Positions 8,026 through 16,867 of a DNA stretch of 64,000 nt are shown here, piece after piece; position 1 is the stretch's first letter; the number at the start of each line of letters is the position of its first letter. The notes under the pieces are model-generated. The model searched no databases. It had not been told where the DNA came from and saw only the letters and a list, made by a program, of their open reading frames with translations. This stretch comes from Andreprevotia lacus DSM 23236 (GTDB lineage: Bacteria; Pseudomonadota; Gammaproteobacteria; Burkholderiales; Chitinibacteraceae). The stretch is from positions 1 to 64,000 of the forward strand of contig NZ_FWXD01000015.1 of assembly GCF_900176275.1 (NCBI RefSeq). Direction: 5' to 3'. The translations under genes and the position numbers were made by a program.

Positions 8026-9921
8026 ATGAAATTCCTGCTCCCCTCCCTGCTGCTGGCCGTTGCCGCCCATGCCAGCGCCCAGATCGACATGCTCACGCTG
8101 CGCGAAGCTGCACGCAGCCGCGACCTGCCCCGCATCAACCAGATGCTGCAAGGCGCGCGCGGTGAAGTTCTTGAGGTTTATCCGCAGTATTACTGGTATT
8201 CGCTGCAGCTCGCGCAGATGAATGACAGCGACCTCAAGCCCTTCTTCGACCGCTTCGAGGGCATGCCCATGGCCGACCGCCTGCGCAGCGACTGGCTGAA
8301 AGAGCTGGGCCGCCGCCAGGACTGGCTGGCGTTCGACGTGCATTATGCCAAAGCCGATGCGCCCAGCGTCGAGCTGCAATGCCTGGCAGGCCAATCTGCA
8401 CTGGCCAAGGGCGACCTGACTGCGGCAGTACGGCTGCGCCCGCTATGGTTCTCCGACCAGTCACGCCCGGAAAGCTGTGGCCCGGTGTTCGATGCATTGT
8501 TCGATGCCAAGCAGCTGGACAACGATGACGTATGGGTCCGCGTGCGCATGCTGCTGGCCGCCAACAAGCCTGATCTGGCACGGCAATTTGCCAGCCGGGT
8601 CGGCACACCGGCCGCACTCGCCGTCAAACCAATCGCGTTGGCCGCCAACAGCCCGGACAAGGCGCTACCCAAGCTGACCGGCAACGACCGCGGCACGCGT
8701 GAAGCAGCGTTGTTTGCCATCCAGCGGCTGGCGCGCAACGACCTGGACAAGGCGGCGGGCTGGCTGGAAAAACTGGGCAAGGACTGGCCCGAGGCTGACC
8801 GCCGCTATGGCTGGCAAGAGCTGGCGCAGATCGCCGCCCGCCAGCATGCGCCACAAGCCAGCGACTGGTTCGAACGCGGCGGCATGAAGGACCTGGACGA
8901 GGCCGGCCGCTTCTGGGCGGTGCGGGCCGCGCTGCTGGCGGGTGATCAGAAAGCGATTCTGGCGCGCATCAATGCCATGCCGGCCGATGACCTCAAGCTC
9001 ACCGTGTGGCGCTATTGGCGTGCCATGGCGCTGCGTGCGATGGATCGCCACGACGAAGCGACCCCCATCCTGGCCGATCTGGCCGGCGGCGAAGATTACT
9101 ACAGCCTGTTGGCGCGCGATGCGCTGGGCAGCGTGGCCGACGCTCCATCGCCCCCCATCACCGCCAGCGAAGAAATCATCCGCACCGTGCAGCAGCGCCC
9201 CGGCATCCAGCGTGCGTTGGCGCTATACGCGCAGGACTGGCGCGTGGAAGGCCAGCGCGAATGGGCCTGGGCGCTGCGCGGCCTGACGCCGAGCGAGCAA
9301 GTGGGTGCAGCCATCATTGCCGAACGCAACAACCTGCTCGATCGCATGATCTATGCCGCCGAGCGCACGCCCGGCAAGGTAGATCCACACCTGAAATACC
9401 CCACCCCGCACAAGGAACTGGTACAGACCGAAAGCCGGGGCAATGGCCTGGACGCTGCCTGGGTCTACGGCCTGATCCGGCAGGAAAGCCGCTTCATGGT
9501 CGCCGCACGCTCGGGCGTTGGCGCCTCGGGCTTGATGCAGCTGATGCCGGCCACTGCACGCTGGGTGGCCAGCAAGCTGGGCATCAAGCACGTCACCCCG
9601 GCTGATCTCAATAATATCGAAACCAATGTGCGCTTTGGCGCCTTCTACCTCGGTTATATCCAGGAACGACTGGAAGGCCATGCCGTGCTGGCTACTGCCG
9701 GCTATAACGCCGGGCCTGGCCGGGCACGCAACTGGCAGGGCAATCAGCCCATGGATGCGCGGGTGTATATTGAAACCATCCCGTTTGACGAAACCCGCGA
9801 TTACGTGAAGAAGGTGATGGCCAATGCGCAGCATTACGGCTATCTGCTGGGCGAACCGCTGACCATCAGCCAGCGCCTGGCCACGATACCGCCCAAGGGG
9901 GGCTCCATCGACGCACCTTGA
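8026..9921 (+). CDS. slt: Soluble lytic murein transglycosylase (Slt70 type)
   Basis: The protein has 631 residues. The signal peptide MKFLLPSLLLAVAAHASA directs it to the periplasm, where family members cleave the MurNAc-GlcNAc bond of peptidoglycan to 1,6-anhydro products. The long alpha-helical superhelical N-domain is followed by a C-terminal SLT goose-lysozyme-like domain with GLIRQESRF (catalytic Glu near residue 487), GLMQLMPATA and the AGYNAGPGR motif. The ATG at 8026 starts the signal peptide; upstream in-frame starts would add unrelated residues. Confidence 0.95.
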   Translation: MKFLLPSLLLAVAAHASAQIDMLTLREAARSRDLPRINQMLQGARGEVLEVYPQYYWYSLQLAQMNDSDLKPFFDRFEGMPMADRLRSDWLKELGRRQDWLAFDVHYAKADAPSVELQCLAGQSALAKGDLTAAVRLRPLWFSDQSRPESCGPVFDALFDAKQLDNDDVWVRVRMLLAANKPDLARQFASRVGTPAALAVKPIALAANSPDKALPKLTGNDRGTREAALFAIQRLARNDLDKAAGWLEKLGKDWPEADRRYGWQELAQIAARQHAPQASDWFERGGMKDLDEAGRFWAVRAALLAGDQKAILARINAMPADDLKLTVWRYWRAMALRAMDRHDEATPILADLAGGEDYYSLLARDALGSVADAPSPPITASEEIIRTVQQRPGIQRALALYAQDWRVEGQREWAWALRGLTPSEQVGAAIIAERNNLLDRMIYAAERTPGKVDPHLKYPTPHKELVQTESRGNGLDAAWVYGLIRQESRFMVAARSGVGASGLMQLMPATARWVASKLGIKHVTPADLNNIETNVRFGAFYLGYIQERLEGHAVLATAGYNAGPGRARNWQGNQPMDARVYIETIPFDETRDYVKKVMANAQHYGYLLGEPLTISQRLATIPPKGGSIDAP

Positions 9922-9952
9922 GGGCCTGCACGCAACAGACTGCGAGGACAGC

Positions 9953-10888
9953 ATGAAGCAAATCGTCTTGATCGGCGGCAGTGGTTTCATCGGCAGCCAC
10001 CTCGCGGCACAGCTGGCCGCGCAAGGCCATCGGATCATCATCCCGACGCGCCGCCCCGAAGCGGCGCGTCAGACCGTACTGCCGAATGTCGAGCTGCGCC
10101 GCGCCAACGTGGCCGACCCGCAGCAACTGGCCGCGTTGCTGGCCGGCGCCGACGTGGCAGTCAATCTGGTCGGTATCCTGCAAGGCAGCGAGGCTGACTT
10201 CGAACGCGCCCACGTCACCCTCACTGCCCGCATCATCGCCGCTTGCCAGGCGGCGGGTGTGCGCCGCTATCTGCACATGAGCGCGCTGGGCGCCGATAGT
10301 GCCGGGCCATCCCGCTATCAGCGCAGCAAGGGCCGGGCCGAGGAACTGGTGCGCGCCAGCCCGCTGCGCTGGACCATTTACCGTCCCTCGGTGGTGTTCG
10401 GCCGGGGCGACAGCTTCATCACGCTGTTTGCCGGGCTGTGCCGGCTGCCGCTGATTCCGCTGGCGGGTGCTCATGCGCAGTTCCAGCCGGTATGGGTAGA
10501 AGATGTCGCGCGTGCCTTTGCCGCCGGTGTGACGCGCGATGACCTGATCGGCGCCACGCTCAATCTGGTCGGCCCGGACATCATGACCCTGGCCGATATC
10601 GTGCGGCTGGCCGGCCGCACGGTGGGCAGGCCGCCCGTGATCGTGCCATTGCCCGACTGGCTGGCCCGATTGCAGGCAAGCTTGATGGCGATCATGCCGA
10701 ATCCGCCCGTCAGCCACGATAATCTGGATTCAATGACTATCCCCAATACCGACCCGGCCGGCTTTCCGGCTACCCTAGGCTGGATTCCCGCCTCGCTGGC
10801 CGTGATTGCCCCCGGCTATCTGCGCGGCAGCCACTACGACGAATACCGCCGCCACGCCGGGCGTGGCCGCGAACGATTGCATCCATAA
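9953..10888 (+). CDS. NDUFA9-like NAD(P)-dependent epimerase/reductase
   Basis: The protein has 311 residues and is an atypical short-chain dehydrogenase. The Rossmann motif GGSGFIGSHLA (GxxGxxG) is at residues 7-17. The family resembles the complex I accessory subunit NDUFA9 and is common in proteobacteria without clear enzymatic assignment. The segment YQRSKGRAEELV holds the Tyr/Lys region expected for SDRs. GAGGA precedes the ATG by six bases. It begins 31 bp after slt and is followed by the RRM-like gene after 13 bp, so the three form a probable operon with ldhA. Confidence 0.88.
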   Translation: MKQIVLIGGSGFIGSHLAAQLAAQGHRIIIPTRRPEAARQTVLPNVELRRANVADPQQLAALLAGADVAVNLVGILQGSEADFERAHVTLTARIIAACQAAGVRRYLHMSALGADSAGPSRYQRSKGRAEELVRASPLRWTIYRPSVVFGRGDSFITLFAGLCRLPLIPLAGAHAQFQPVWVEDVARAFAAGVTRDDLIGATLNLVGPDIMTLADIVRLAGRTVGRPPVIVPLPDWLARLQASLMAIMPNPPVSHDNLDSMTIPNTDPAGFPATLGWIPASLAVIAPGYLRGSHYDEYRRHAGRGRERLHP

Positions 10889-10901
10889 CCTGGAGTGATT
10901 C

Positions 10902-11153
10902 ATGGCCGTTCTCGTCATCCGGCATTTGCCGCCCGATACCCACCCTGATGCGGTGGTCGACCTGCTGCGCGAACTCGGCTATTCCGAGCCGGTCGGCAAG
11001 GTCACGCTGTGCGACGGATCAGGGCAGCCATGGGCCGTCATCACGCTACCGATCAGCCGCGTGGCCTGTGTGGCCGTCGCCGGCATGCTCAATGGCCGCT
11101 TCTGGAACGGACAGGTGCTGGAGGCTGAACAAACCCATGTCTGGCGCGAGTAA
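10902..11153 (+). CDS. Small RRM-like RNA-binding protein
   Basis: The protein has 83 residues. The whole chain fits one RNA-recognition-motif-like fold: the beta1 strand AVLVIRHLPP, helix PDAVVDLLRELGY, central strand WAVITLP and C-terminal strand GQVLEAEQTHVW. The aromatic RNP1 residues of classical RRMs are not well conserved, so RNA binding is inferred from fold pattern only. GGAG lies six to eight bases before the ATG. It is sandwiched between the epimerase and ldhA with gaps of 13 and 4 bp. Confidence 0.75.
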   Translation: MAVLVIRHLPPDTHPDAVVDLLRELGYSEPVGKVTLCDGSGQPWAVITLPISRVACVAVAGMLNGRFWNGQVLEAEQTHVWRE

Positions 11154-11157
11154 AGCC

Positions 11158-12147
11158 ATGCGCATCGCCGTTTTCGACAGCAAACCCTATGACAGGCAGG
11201 CGCTAAGCCGCGCCAACACCACGCAGCAGTACGAGCTGGTGTTCTTCGAGGACCGCCTCAACCAGCAAACCGTGCCGCTGGCGGCCGGTTTCGACGTGGT
11301 CTGCCCCTTCGTCAATGATCGCGTTGATGCCAGGACCATCGCCGAGCTGGCGCGGCTGGGCGTCAAGCACGTGGCGCTGCGCTGTGCCGGCTTCAACGGG
11401 GTCGATATCGCTGCCGCCAAGCAGCACGGCGTGGCGGTCACCCGCGTGCCGGCCTATTCACCCGAGGCAGTAGCCGAGCACGTGTTCGCGCTGCTGCTGA
11501 CGCTGGTGCGCAAGACACATCGCGCCTACAACCGCGTGCGCGACGGCAACTTCTCGCTCGACGGGCTGGTAGGTTTCAACCTGCACGGCCGCACCTTTGG
11601 CGTGGTGGGCGCGGGCAAGATCGGCCAGGCCACGCTGCGCATTGCGCGTGGCTTCGGCATGCAGCTGCTGGCCTATGATCGCTCGCCCGACCTCAAGCAC
11701 GCGGCTGAGCTCGATTGCGAGTTCGTCCCGCTGGAGCGCCTGCTGGCCGAGGCCGATGTGGTCAGCCTGCATGCGCCGCTGTTCCCTGAAACGCGCTATA
11801 TGATCAACGCCGATTCGATTGCCGCGATGAAGCAGGGTGCCGTCATCATCAACACCAGCCGGGGCGGGCTGATCGACTCGGCTGCACTGATTGACGCACT
11901 CAAGGACGGCAAGCTGGGTGGCGTGGGGCTGGATGTCTACGAGTACGAAGAAGGCGTGTTTTTCGAGGACCTGTCCGGCACCGCACTGCAGGACGACATG
12001 CTGGCGCGGCTGACCACCTTCCCAAATGTGGTCATTACCTCGCATCAGGGCTTTCTTACTGACGAAGCATTGGCCAATATTGCAGATACGGTGATCGGCA
12101 ACGTGGCGGCTTTTGCTGCAGGCCGGCCGCTGAGCAACGCGGTCTGA
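11158..12147 (+). CDS. ldhA: Fermentative D-lactate dehydrogenase
   Basis: The protein has 329 residues, a D-isomer-specific 2-hydroxyacid dehydrogenase that reduces pyruvate to D-lactate with NADH. The cofactor motif GVVGAGKIGQ is central; INTSRGGLID holds the catalytic Arg region and VITSHQGFLTDEAL the catalytic His, both typical of the LdhA branch. The start at 11158 begins four bases after the RRM-like stop. Its TGA (12145-12147) is followed in the same reading frame by the histidine kinase coding sequence, an unusual arrangement described in the findings. Confidence 0.92.
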   Translation: MRIAVFDSKPYDRQALSRANTTQQYELVFFEDRLNQQTVPLAAGFDVVCPFVNDRVDARTIAELARLGVKHVALRCAGFNGVDIAAAKQHGVAVTRVPAYSPEAVAEHVFALLLTLVRKTHRAYNRVRDGNFSLDGLVGFNLHGRTFGVVGAGKIGQATLRIARGFGMQLLAYDRSPDLKHAAELDCEFVPLERLLAEADVVSLHAPLFPETRYMINADSIAAMKQGAVIINTSRGGLIDSAALIDALKDGKLGGVGLDVYEYEEGVFFEDLSGTALQDDMLARLTTFPNVVITSHQGFLTDEALANIADTVIGNVAAFAAGRPLSNAV

Positions 12148-12162
12148 TCAGGAAGCAGCACC

Positions 12163-14421
12163 ATCAATCTCACGCACAGTTTCAGTCGTCTGCAACGCCG
12201 CTCCAGCTGGCTGGCCCTGCTGCCGGGCCTGCTGGCGGCCTTGTTCGCGCTGGCCTTTGCCGCCTATCTGCTGCTGACGCGTGAGGAGGTCGAAACCCAG
12301 CGCAGCAACCAGCTCGAGCAGGACATGCTGTGGCAGAAGCAGGCCATAGAGCAGCAATTGCGCACCGATACCGATGCGCTATCCGGCCTGGCCGCCACCT
12401 TGTATTCCAGCCTCGATTACACCGTGCCGCTATTCCAGGCGCGCGCGTTGTCGCTCACGCAAAACAGCCCTGAGGTGGTCGGCCTGACCATACAGGATGC
12501 GCAAGGGCACATCGTCTGGCGGGCAGCGCAGGCGTGGCAGACGCTGCCGTTCAAGGGTGAACCGGGCTGGGGCGACATCACCGAGCAGGACCGATCGCCG
12601 CTGCTGCAATACGCGGTCACCACGCCGGACCGGCAGCACTTCGTCGTCGCCACGCTGGCGCTGGACCGGCTGCTGCAACAACAGGTGCCGTGGTGGATTG
12701 CCCAGCGCTATCAGGTGGCGCTGATTGATGCCCGGCAAAACATGATCGCAGCCAAATCACACCGTCAGCTCGACCCGTCCGGCGTTTTCAAGAGCGTGGC
12801 GCTGGACATGCCGCCGGTAGGGCTTTCGCTGCGCGCCGAGGTGTATTACGGCAACGAGCGCCGCACCTTTGCCGATTACCTGCCGTGGCTGCTGTTCGCG
12901 CTGGCCGGTGCGATTCTGGCGACCACCCGCTTGCTGCAGAACCACATGCGCCAGCACGCCGACGCGGTGCTGCAACTGCGCAGCGAAACCGCGCTGCGCG
13001 AGGCGATGGAAAACTCGCTGGTCACCGGCATGCGCGCCATGGACATGACCGGCCGCGTGATCTACGTGAACCGTGCCTTCTGCGACATGGTGGGCTTTGA
13101 CGAGGCCGAGCTGTTGGGCCACCAGCCGAATATGCCCTACTGGCCGCCCGAGGAACTGGATCGCTGCCAGGCTGCCAGTGATGCAATCCTGGCTGGCCGG
13201 CTCGACCCCAACGGTTTTGCGGTGCGCTTTATGCGCAAGAGCGGCGAGCGCTTTGATGTGCGGCTTTACGCCTCCAAGCTGATCAATGGCGAGGGCCGCC
13301 AGATCGGCTGGATGGCCTCGCTGTATGACATCACCGAAATTCGCCGCGAACGGCAGGCGCTGCAGGCCTCGCACGAACGCTTCGTCACCGTGCTGAACGG
13401 GCTGGATGCGGCGGTAGCGGTATCGGATGCGCAAAGCGGCGAGCTCTTGATGAGCAATCACCAGTTCGACCGGGCCTTCGGCCTACCCGACTGGCGTGGC
13501 CGCTGCTGCGTGGTGCCCTTTGTGCCGCGCCGCGCCGAACCACCGGTCGATGCTGAATGGTTCGACGGTTATCGCGAGCACTGGTACCAGATCAAGAGCC
13601 GCCAGAGCGTATGGGTGGATGGCAGCGCAGTGTGGCTGGAAATCGCTACCGACATCACCGCGCTCAAGACCGCCGCAGCCCGCGAACGGCGCCAGAACGA
13701 AACGCTGCAGCAAACGGCACGGCTGATCTCGATGGGCGAAATGGCCTCCAGCCTGGCGCACGAGCTGAACCAGCCGCTGGGCGCGATTGCCAGCTATGCC
13801 AGCGGCTGCCGCAACCTGCTGGCCGCGCCGCAGCCCAATCTGCCGCAGCTGTCGCAGGCGATCGACAAGATGGGCGAACAGGCCAAGCGGGCCGGGCAGA
13901 TCATTCGCGGCATCCGCGAGTTCGTGCAGCGCCGCGCGCCGCACCGCAAGCGTTGCCATATCGATGCACTGCTCGACACCGTGCTGGGGCTGCTGGGGCA
14001 CGAAATCACCCGGCGTGGTGTGCAGGTATCGTTCCGCGAGGACAGCCAGCTACCGTCGCTGTATGCCGACCCGGTGATGCTGGAGCAGGTGATTTTCAAC
14101 CTGATCAAGAATGCGCTCGAAGCAATGGAGGCCACGCCGCCGACGCAACGCATGCTCAATATCGACCTCGCGCGCGATGGCAACCTGCTACGCGTAGTGA
14201 TTGCCGACCGGGGGGCTGGTATTGCGCCCGAGCAACTGGAACAATTGTTCAAACCGTTTTTCACCACCAAGGATGCCGGCATGGGCATGGGGCTGAACAT
14301 CTGCCGCTCCATCATCGAGCACCATCAGGGCCGCTTGTGGGTGGAAGCCAATCATGGCGGCGGCAGCCGCTTCATTTTTACCGTGCCGTTCAACGAGGAT
14401 TCCGATGCCATCGAACCCTAA
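12163..14421 (+). CDS. DctS/FixL-type PAS sensor histidine kinase, start codon non-canonical
   Basis: About 752 residues if the ATC at 12163 is the start. A first membrane helix lies near residues 20-42 and a second (YLPWLLFALAGAILATT) near residues 240-258, enclosing a periplasmic sensor domain. A PAS domain (about residues 285-395) and a degenerate PAS domain follow. The kinase core has H-box SSLAHELNQPLGAIASYA, N-box NLIKNALEAME, G1 DRGAGIAPEQ and G2 GMGMGLNICRS. The layout matches C4-dicarboxylate sensors such as DctS, but the ligand is unknown. The response regulator follows with a 17-base overlap. No ATG, GTG or TTG exists between the ldhA stop and TTG 12241, which would delete most of the first helix. 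AGGAAG lies seven bases before ATC. Confidence 0.85.
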   Translation: MNLTHSFSRLQRRSSWLALLPGLLAALFALAFAAYLLLTREEVETQRSNQLEQDMLWQKQAIEQQLRTDTDALSGLAATLYSSLDYTVPLFQARALSLTQNSPEVVGLTIQDAQGHIVWRAAQAWQTLPFKGEPGWGDITEQDRSPLLQYAVTTPDRQHFVVATLALDRLLQQQVPWWIAQRYQVALIDARQNMIAAKSHRQLDPSGVFKSVALDMPPVGLSLRAEVYYGNERRTFADYLPWLLFALAGAILATTRLLQNHMRQHADAVLQLRSETALREAMENSLVTGMRAMDMTGRVIYVNRAFCDMVGFDEAELLGHQPNMPYWPPEELDRCQAASDAILAGRLDPNGFAVRFMRKSGERFDVRLYASKLINGEGRQIGWMASLYDITEIRRERQALQASHERFVTVLNGLDAAVAVSDAQSGELLMSNHQFDRAFGLPDWRGRCCVVPFVPRRAEPPVDAEWFDGYREHWYQIKSRQSVWVDGSAVWLEIATDITALKTAAARERRQNETLQQTARLISMGEMASSLAHELNQPLGAIASYASGCRNLLAAPQPNLPQLSQAIDKMGEQAKRAGQIIRGIREFVQRRAPHRKRCHIDALLDTVLGLLGHEITRRGVQVSFREDSQLPSLYADPVMLEQVIFNLIKNALEAMEATPPTQRMLNIDLARDGNLLRVVIADRGAGIAPEQLEQLFKPFFTTKDAGMGMGLNICRSIIEHHQGRLWVEANHGGGSRFIFTVPFNEDSDAIEP

Positions 14422-15022
14422 CCGTATTGCCATCGTCGACGACGACGACGCGCTGCGCGACGCGCTGGCGTGGCTGTTCTCCACCCGCGATCATGAAGTA
14501 CAGAGCTTTGCCAGCGCCGATGCCTTCCTCAAGGACTACAGCCCGGACCGCTTCGGCTGCATCCTGCTGGATGTGCGCATGCCGGGCATGAGCGGGCTGG
14601 AGCTGTTCCAGAAGCTCAAGGAATACACCTACCTGCCGCCCGTCATCTTCCTGACCGGCCACGGCGACGTGCCGATGGCCGTGGGCGCGCTCAAGGATGG
14701 CGCCACCGATTTCGTCGAAAAGCCGTTCAATGACAACGACATCGTTGATCTGGTGGAAAAAAGCCTGGTGGCCGATCAGGAGCACCGCAGCCAGTGGCAG
14801 GCCAAGAATGCGGTCGAGATCCGCCTTGAATCGCTCACCCCGCGCGAGCGCGAGGTGATGACCCTGATCCTGACTGGCAGGCTCAACAAGCAGATTGCCG
14901 ATGACCTGTCGATTTCGATGAAGACGGTGGAAGTGCACCGCGCGCGCATTCTGGAAAAAATGCACGTCAAAACCGCGATGGAACTGGCCGCATTGCTGCG
15001 CGATGCCGGCGTGGAAACCTGA
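14405..15022 (+). CDS. FixJ/DctR-type response regulator
   Basis: The protein has 205 residues. The receiver domain (residues 1-120) has the acidic pocket IVDDDDALRD, phospho-acceptor Asp in ILLDVRMPGMSG, and conserved Thr and Lys in FLTGHGD and FVEKPF. A LuxR-type helix-turn-helix follows: LTPREREVMTLILTGRLNKQ then ISMKTVEVHRARILEKM. It is encoded directly after and overlapping its kinase (17 bases), so the two form a cognate pair. GAGG lies before the ATG at 14405. The likely target is a transport function, perhaps the solute-binding protein gene just downstream, but this is inferred. Confidence 0.94.
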   Translation: MPSNPNRIAIVDDDDALRDALAWLFSTRDHEVQSFASADAFLKDYSPDRFGCILLDVRMPGMSGLELFQKLKEYTYLPPVIFLTGHGDVPMAVGALKDGATDFVEKPFNDNDIVDLVEKSLVADQEHRSQWQAKNAVEIRLESLTPREREVMTLILTGRLNKQIADDLSISMKTVEVHRARILEKMHVKTAMELAALLRDAGVET

Positions 15023-15105
15023 TCCGGCATCATCACGCAGCCGTGGCTACACTGGATGGAGCAGCCGGCGCACCCCGCACCGGCCATCCCGCCGAGGCGC
15101 CCGAG

Positions 15106-15906
15106 ATGAAGCTGCGCATACCGTTGCACCAGCTGCGCCAGCGCGCGCGCCGCACGGCCGCCGCGCTGCTGCTGGGCGGCTGCGCCGGCAGTGCAGCTGC
15201 GGCAGACGTGGTACGACTGGGCGGCGACGATGCCTTCATCCCGTATACCAATCAGCAATCGGCCGATGGCGGCATGCTGGCCGCGGTGGTCCGCGCAGCC
15301 TTCCGCGCCGCCGATATCGACGTGCAGCTGGACTGGCAGCCGCCCGCACGCAGCGAGCTGGATATCCGCAGCGGCCGGCTGCATGCCGGCTTTCCGGTTT
15401 ACCGCAGCCCGGCGCGCGAACATGACTTCGATTTTTCCGACCCGGTTTTCCACACCCGGCAGACCGTGTTCGCCCGCCCCGGCTCCCCCATTTTGCTGGC
15501 CGAACCGCGCACGCTGGCTGGCAAGCTGCTCTGCCTGCCAGCGGGGGAAACACCCAACGAGCGCCTGCTGCCTGCCATCGCCAAAGGTGTGCTGCGCCTG
15601 ACTCGCCCGGCCAGCATCAGCCATTGCGCACGCATGGTGGCGGCAGGGCGTGCCGATTTCTTTGTTGCCGACGTGTATCAGGGGCAAACGCTGCTGCGCC
15701 AGCACGACATCAACACGCTGGCGGTCGGCGCAACCGTCGAGGACACCCCGCTTTACGTGATCTTCCGCCGCCGCGATCAGGAAGCACGTCAGCTGCGCCT
15801 GCGCTTCAACCAGGGCCTGGCGGCCATACAGCGCAACGGCGTCTATGCACGCATCCTCGCGCAATACCCGCTGATGGCGGGCGAGCGCGAACGCGCAGCG
15901 CATTGA
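15106..15906 (+). CDS. Periplasmic solute-binding protein, SBP family 3 type
   Basis: The protein has 266 residues. The N-terminus has an Arg-rich n-region and a hydrophobic core ending in LLLGGCAGSAAAA; Cys26 in LGGC could be a lipobox, or cleavage could follow the AAAA. The mature protein has the bilobal amino-acid-binding layout (start VVRLGGDDAFIPYTNQQ, DFDFSDPVFHTRQTVF, closing helix LRFNQGLAAIQRNGVYARI). Such proteins feed ABC importers or act as free sensors. No permease or ATPase lies beside it, so it may be a ligand-binding partner of the upstream two-component system. Start at 15106 follows GAGG. Confidence 0.8.
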   Translation: MKLRIPLHQLRQRARRTAAALLLGGCAGSAAAADVVRLGGDDAFIPYTNQQSADGGMLAAVVRAAFRAADIDVQLDWQPPARSELDIRSGRLHAGFPVYRSPAREHDFDFSDPVFHTRQTVFARPGSPILLAEPRTLAGKLLCLPAGETPNERLLPAIAKGVLRLTRPASISHCARMVAAGRADFFVADVYQGQTLLRQHDINTLAVGATVEDTPLYVIFRRRDQEARQLRLRFNQGLAAIQRNGVYARILAQYPLMAGERERAAH

Positions 15907-16033
15907 CGGCTCTGCCACCGCCAGTCGCAACAGGCCGCTCGGTGAATAACCCACATCAAAAGCCCGGCAATCGGGCGTAAACTGCCGCCTTTACCGCACT
16001 CACCGCCGCCCGCGTTCCGCAGCGGCCCTGCCC

Positions 16034-16798
16034 ATGCTGATGTTGATCTCGCCAGCCAAGACGCTGGATTACCAATCGCCACTGCCCACCCCGCACCACA
16101 CCGAGCCGGCTTTTCTGCCACAGGCCCAGCGGCTGATCGACGTGTTGCGCCCGTTGCCGCCGGCCGAGCTGTCGCGACTGATGCAGATTTCGGACGAGCT
16201 GGCGGTGCTCAATGCCGGCCGCTACCAGAGCTGGCAGACGCCATTCACGCCGGCCAACGCACGCGCAGCGGTGTTTGCCTTCATGGGTGATGTGTATGAG
16301 GGGCTGGACAGCCATTCACTCGATGCCAGGGGGCGCGACTATCTGGAAAAGCACCTGCGCATCCTGTCCGGCCTGTATGGCCTGCTCAAGCCGTTCGATC
16401 TGATCCAGCCCTATCGGCTGGAAATGGGTACGCGTCTGGTCAACCCGGCCGGCAAGGATCTGTACGCGTTCTGGGGCGAGACGATCACGCAAACCATCAA
16501 TGCCGGCAAACCCGGCGTGGTGGTTAACCTGGCCAGCGAGGAATACTTCAAGGCAGTGAAACCCAAACTGCTGAATGCACCGGTGATCACGCCGGTATTC
16601 GAGGACTACAAGGGCGGGCGCTACAAGATCATCAGCTTCTACGCCAAACGTGCACGCGGGCTGATGGTGCGTTATGCCGCGCTGCATGGCGTGTGCGATG
16701 TGCAAGCGCTCAAGCAGTTCGATTTCGAGGATTACCGCTTCGTGCCCGAAGCGAGCGAGGACAAGACCTGGTTGTTCCGCCGCCGCTTACAGGATTGA
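16034..16798 (+). CDS. yaaA: Peroxide stress protein YaaA (DUF328/UPF0246)
   Basis: The protein has 254 residues. The N-terminus MLMLISPAKTLDYQSPLP is diagnostic of the family. YaaA lowers intracellular free iron during peroxide stress in Escherichia coli and binds DNA (established for the family). Conserved blocks NLASEEYFKAVKP and KIISFYAKRARGLM are present. The ribosome-binding site is poor; translation could begin at 16034 or at the next ATG (16040). An intrinsic terminator follows 15 bp after the stop. Confidence 0.93.
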   Translation: MLMLISPAKTLDYQSPLPTPHHTEPAFLPQAQRLIDVLRPLPPAELSRLMQISDELAVLNAGRYQSWQTPFTPANARAAVFAFMGDVYEGLDSHSLDARGRDYLEKHLRILSGLYGLLKPFDLIQPYRLEMGTRLVNPAGKDLYAFWGETITQTINAGKPGVVVNLASEEYFKAVKPKLLNAPVITPVFEDYKGGRYKIISFYAKRARGLMVRYAALHGVCDVQALKQFDFEDYRFVPEASEDKTWLFRRRLQD

Positions 16799-16812
16799 GT
16801 ACACCTGAAACG

Positions 16813-16839
16813 AAAAAACCCGGCTTGGCCGGGTTTTTT
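16813..16839. terminator. Intrinsic terminator after yaaA
   Basis: A stem CCCGGC/GCCGGG around a two-base TT centre is flanked by A6 on the left and T6 on the right, so it can act on both strands: it ends yaaA on the plus strand and the LysR gene (stop at 16868) on the minus strand. Confidence 0.9.
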
Positions 16840-16867
16840 CATGGCAGTTCATGGCAGGACGGGGCGC

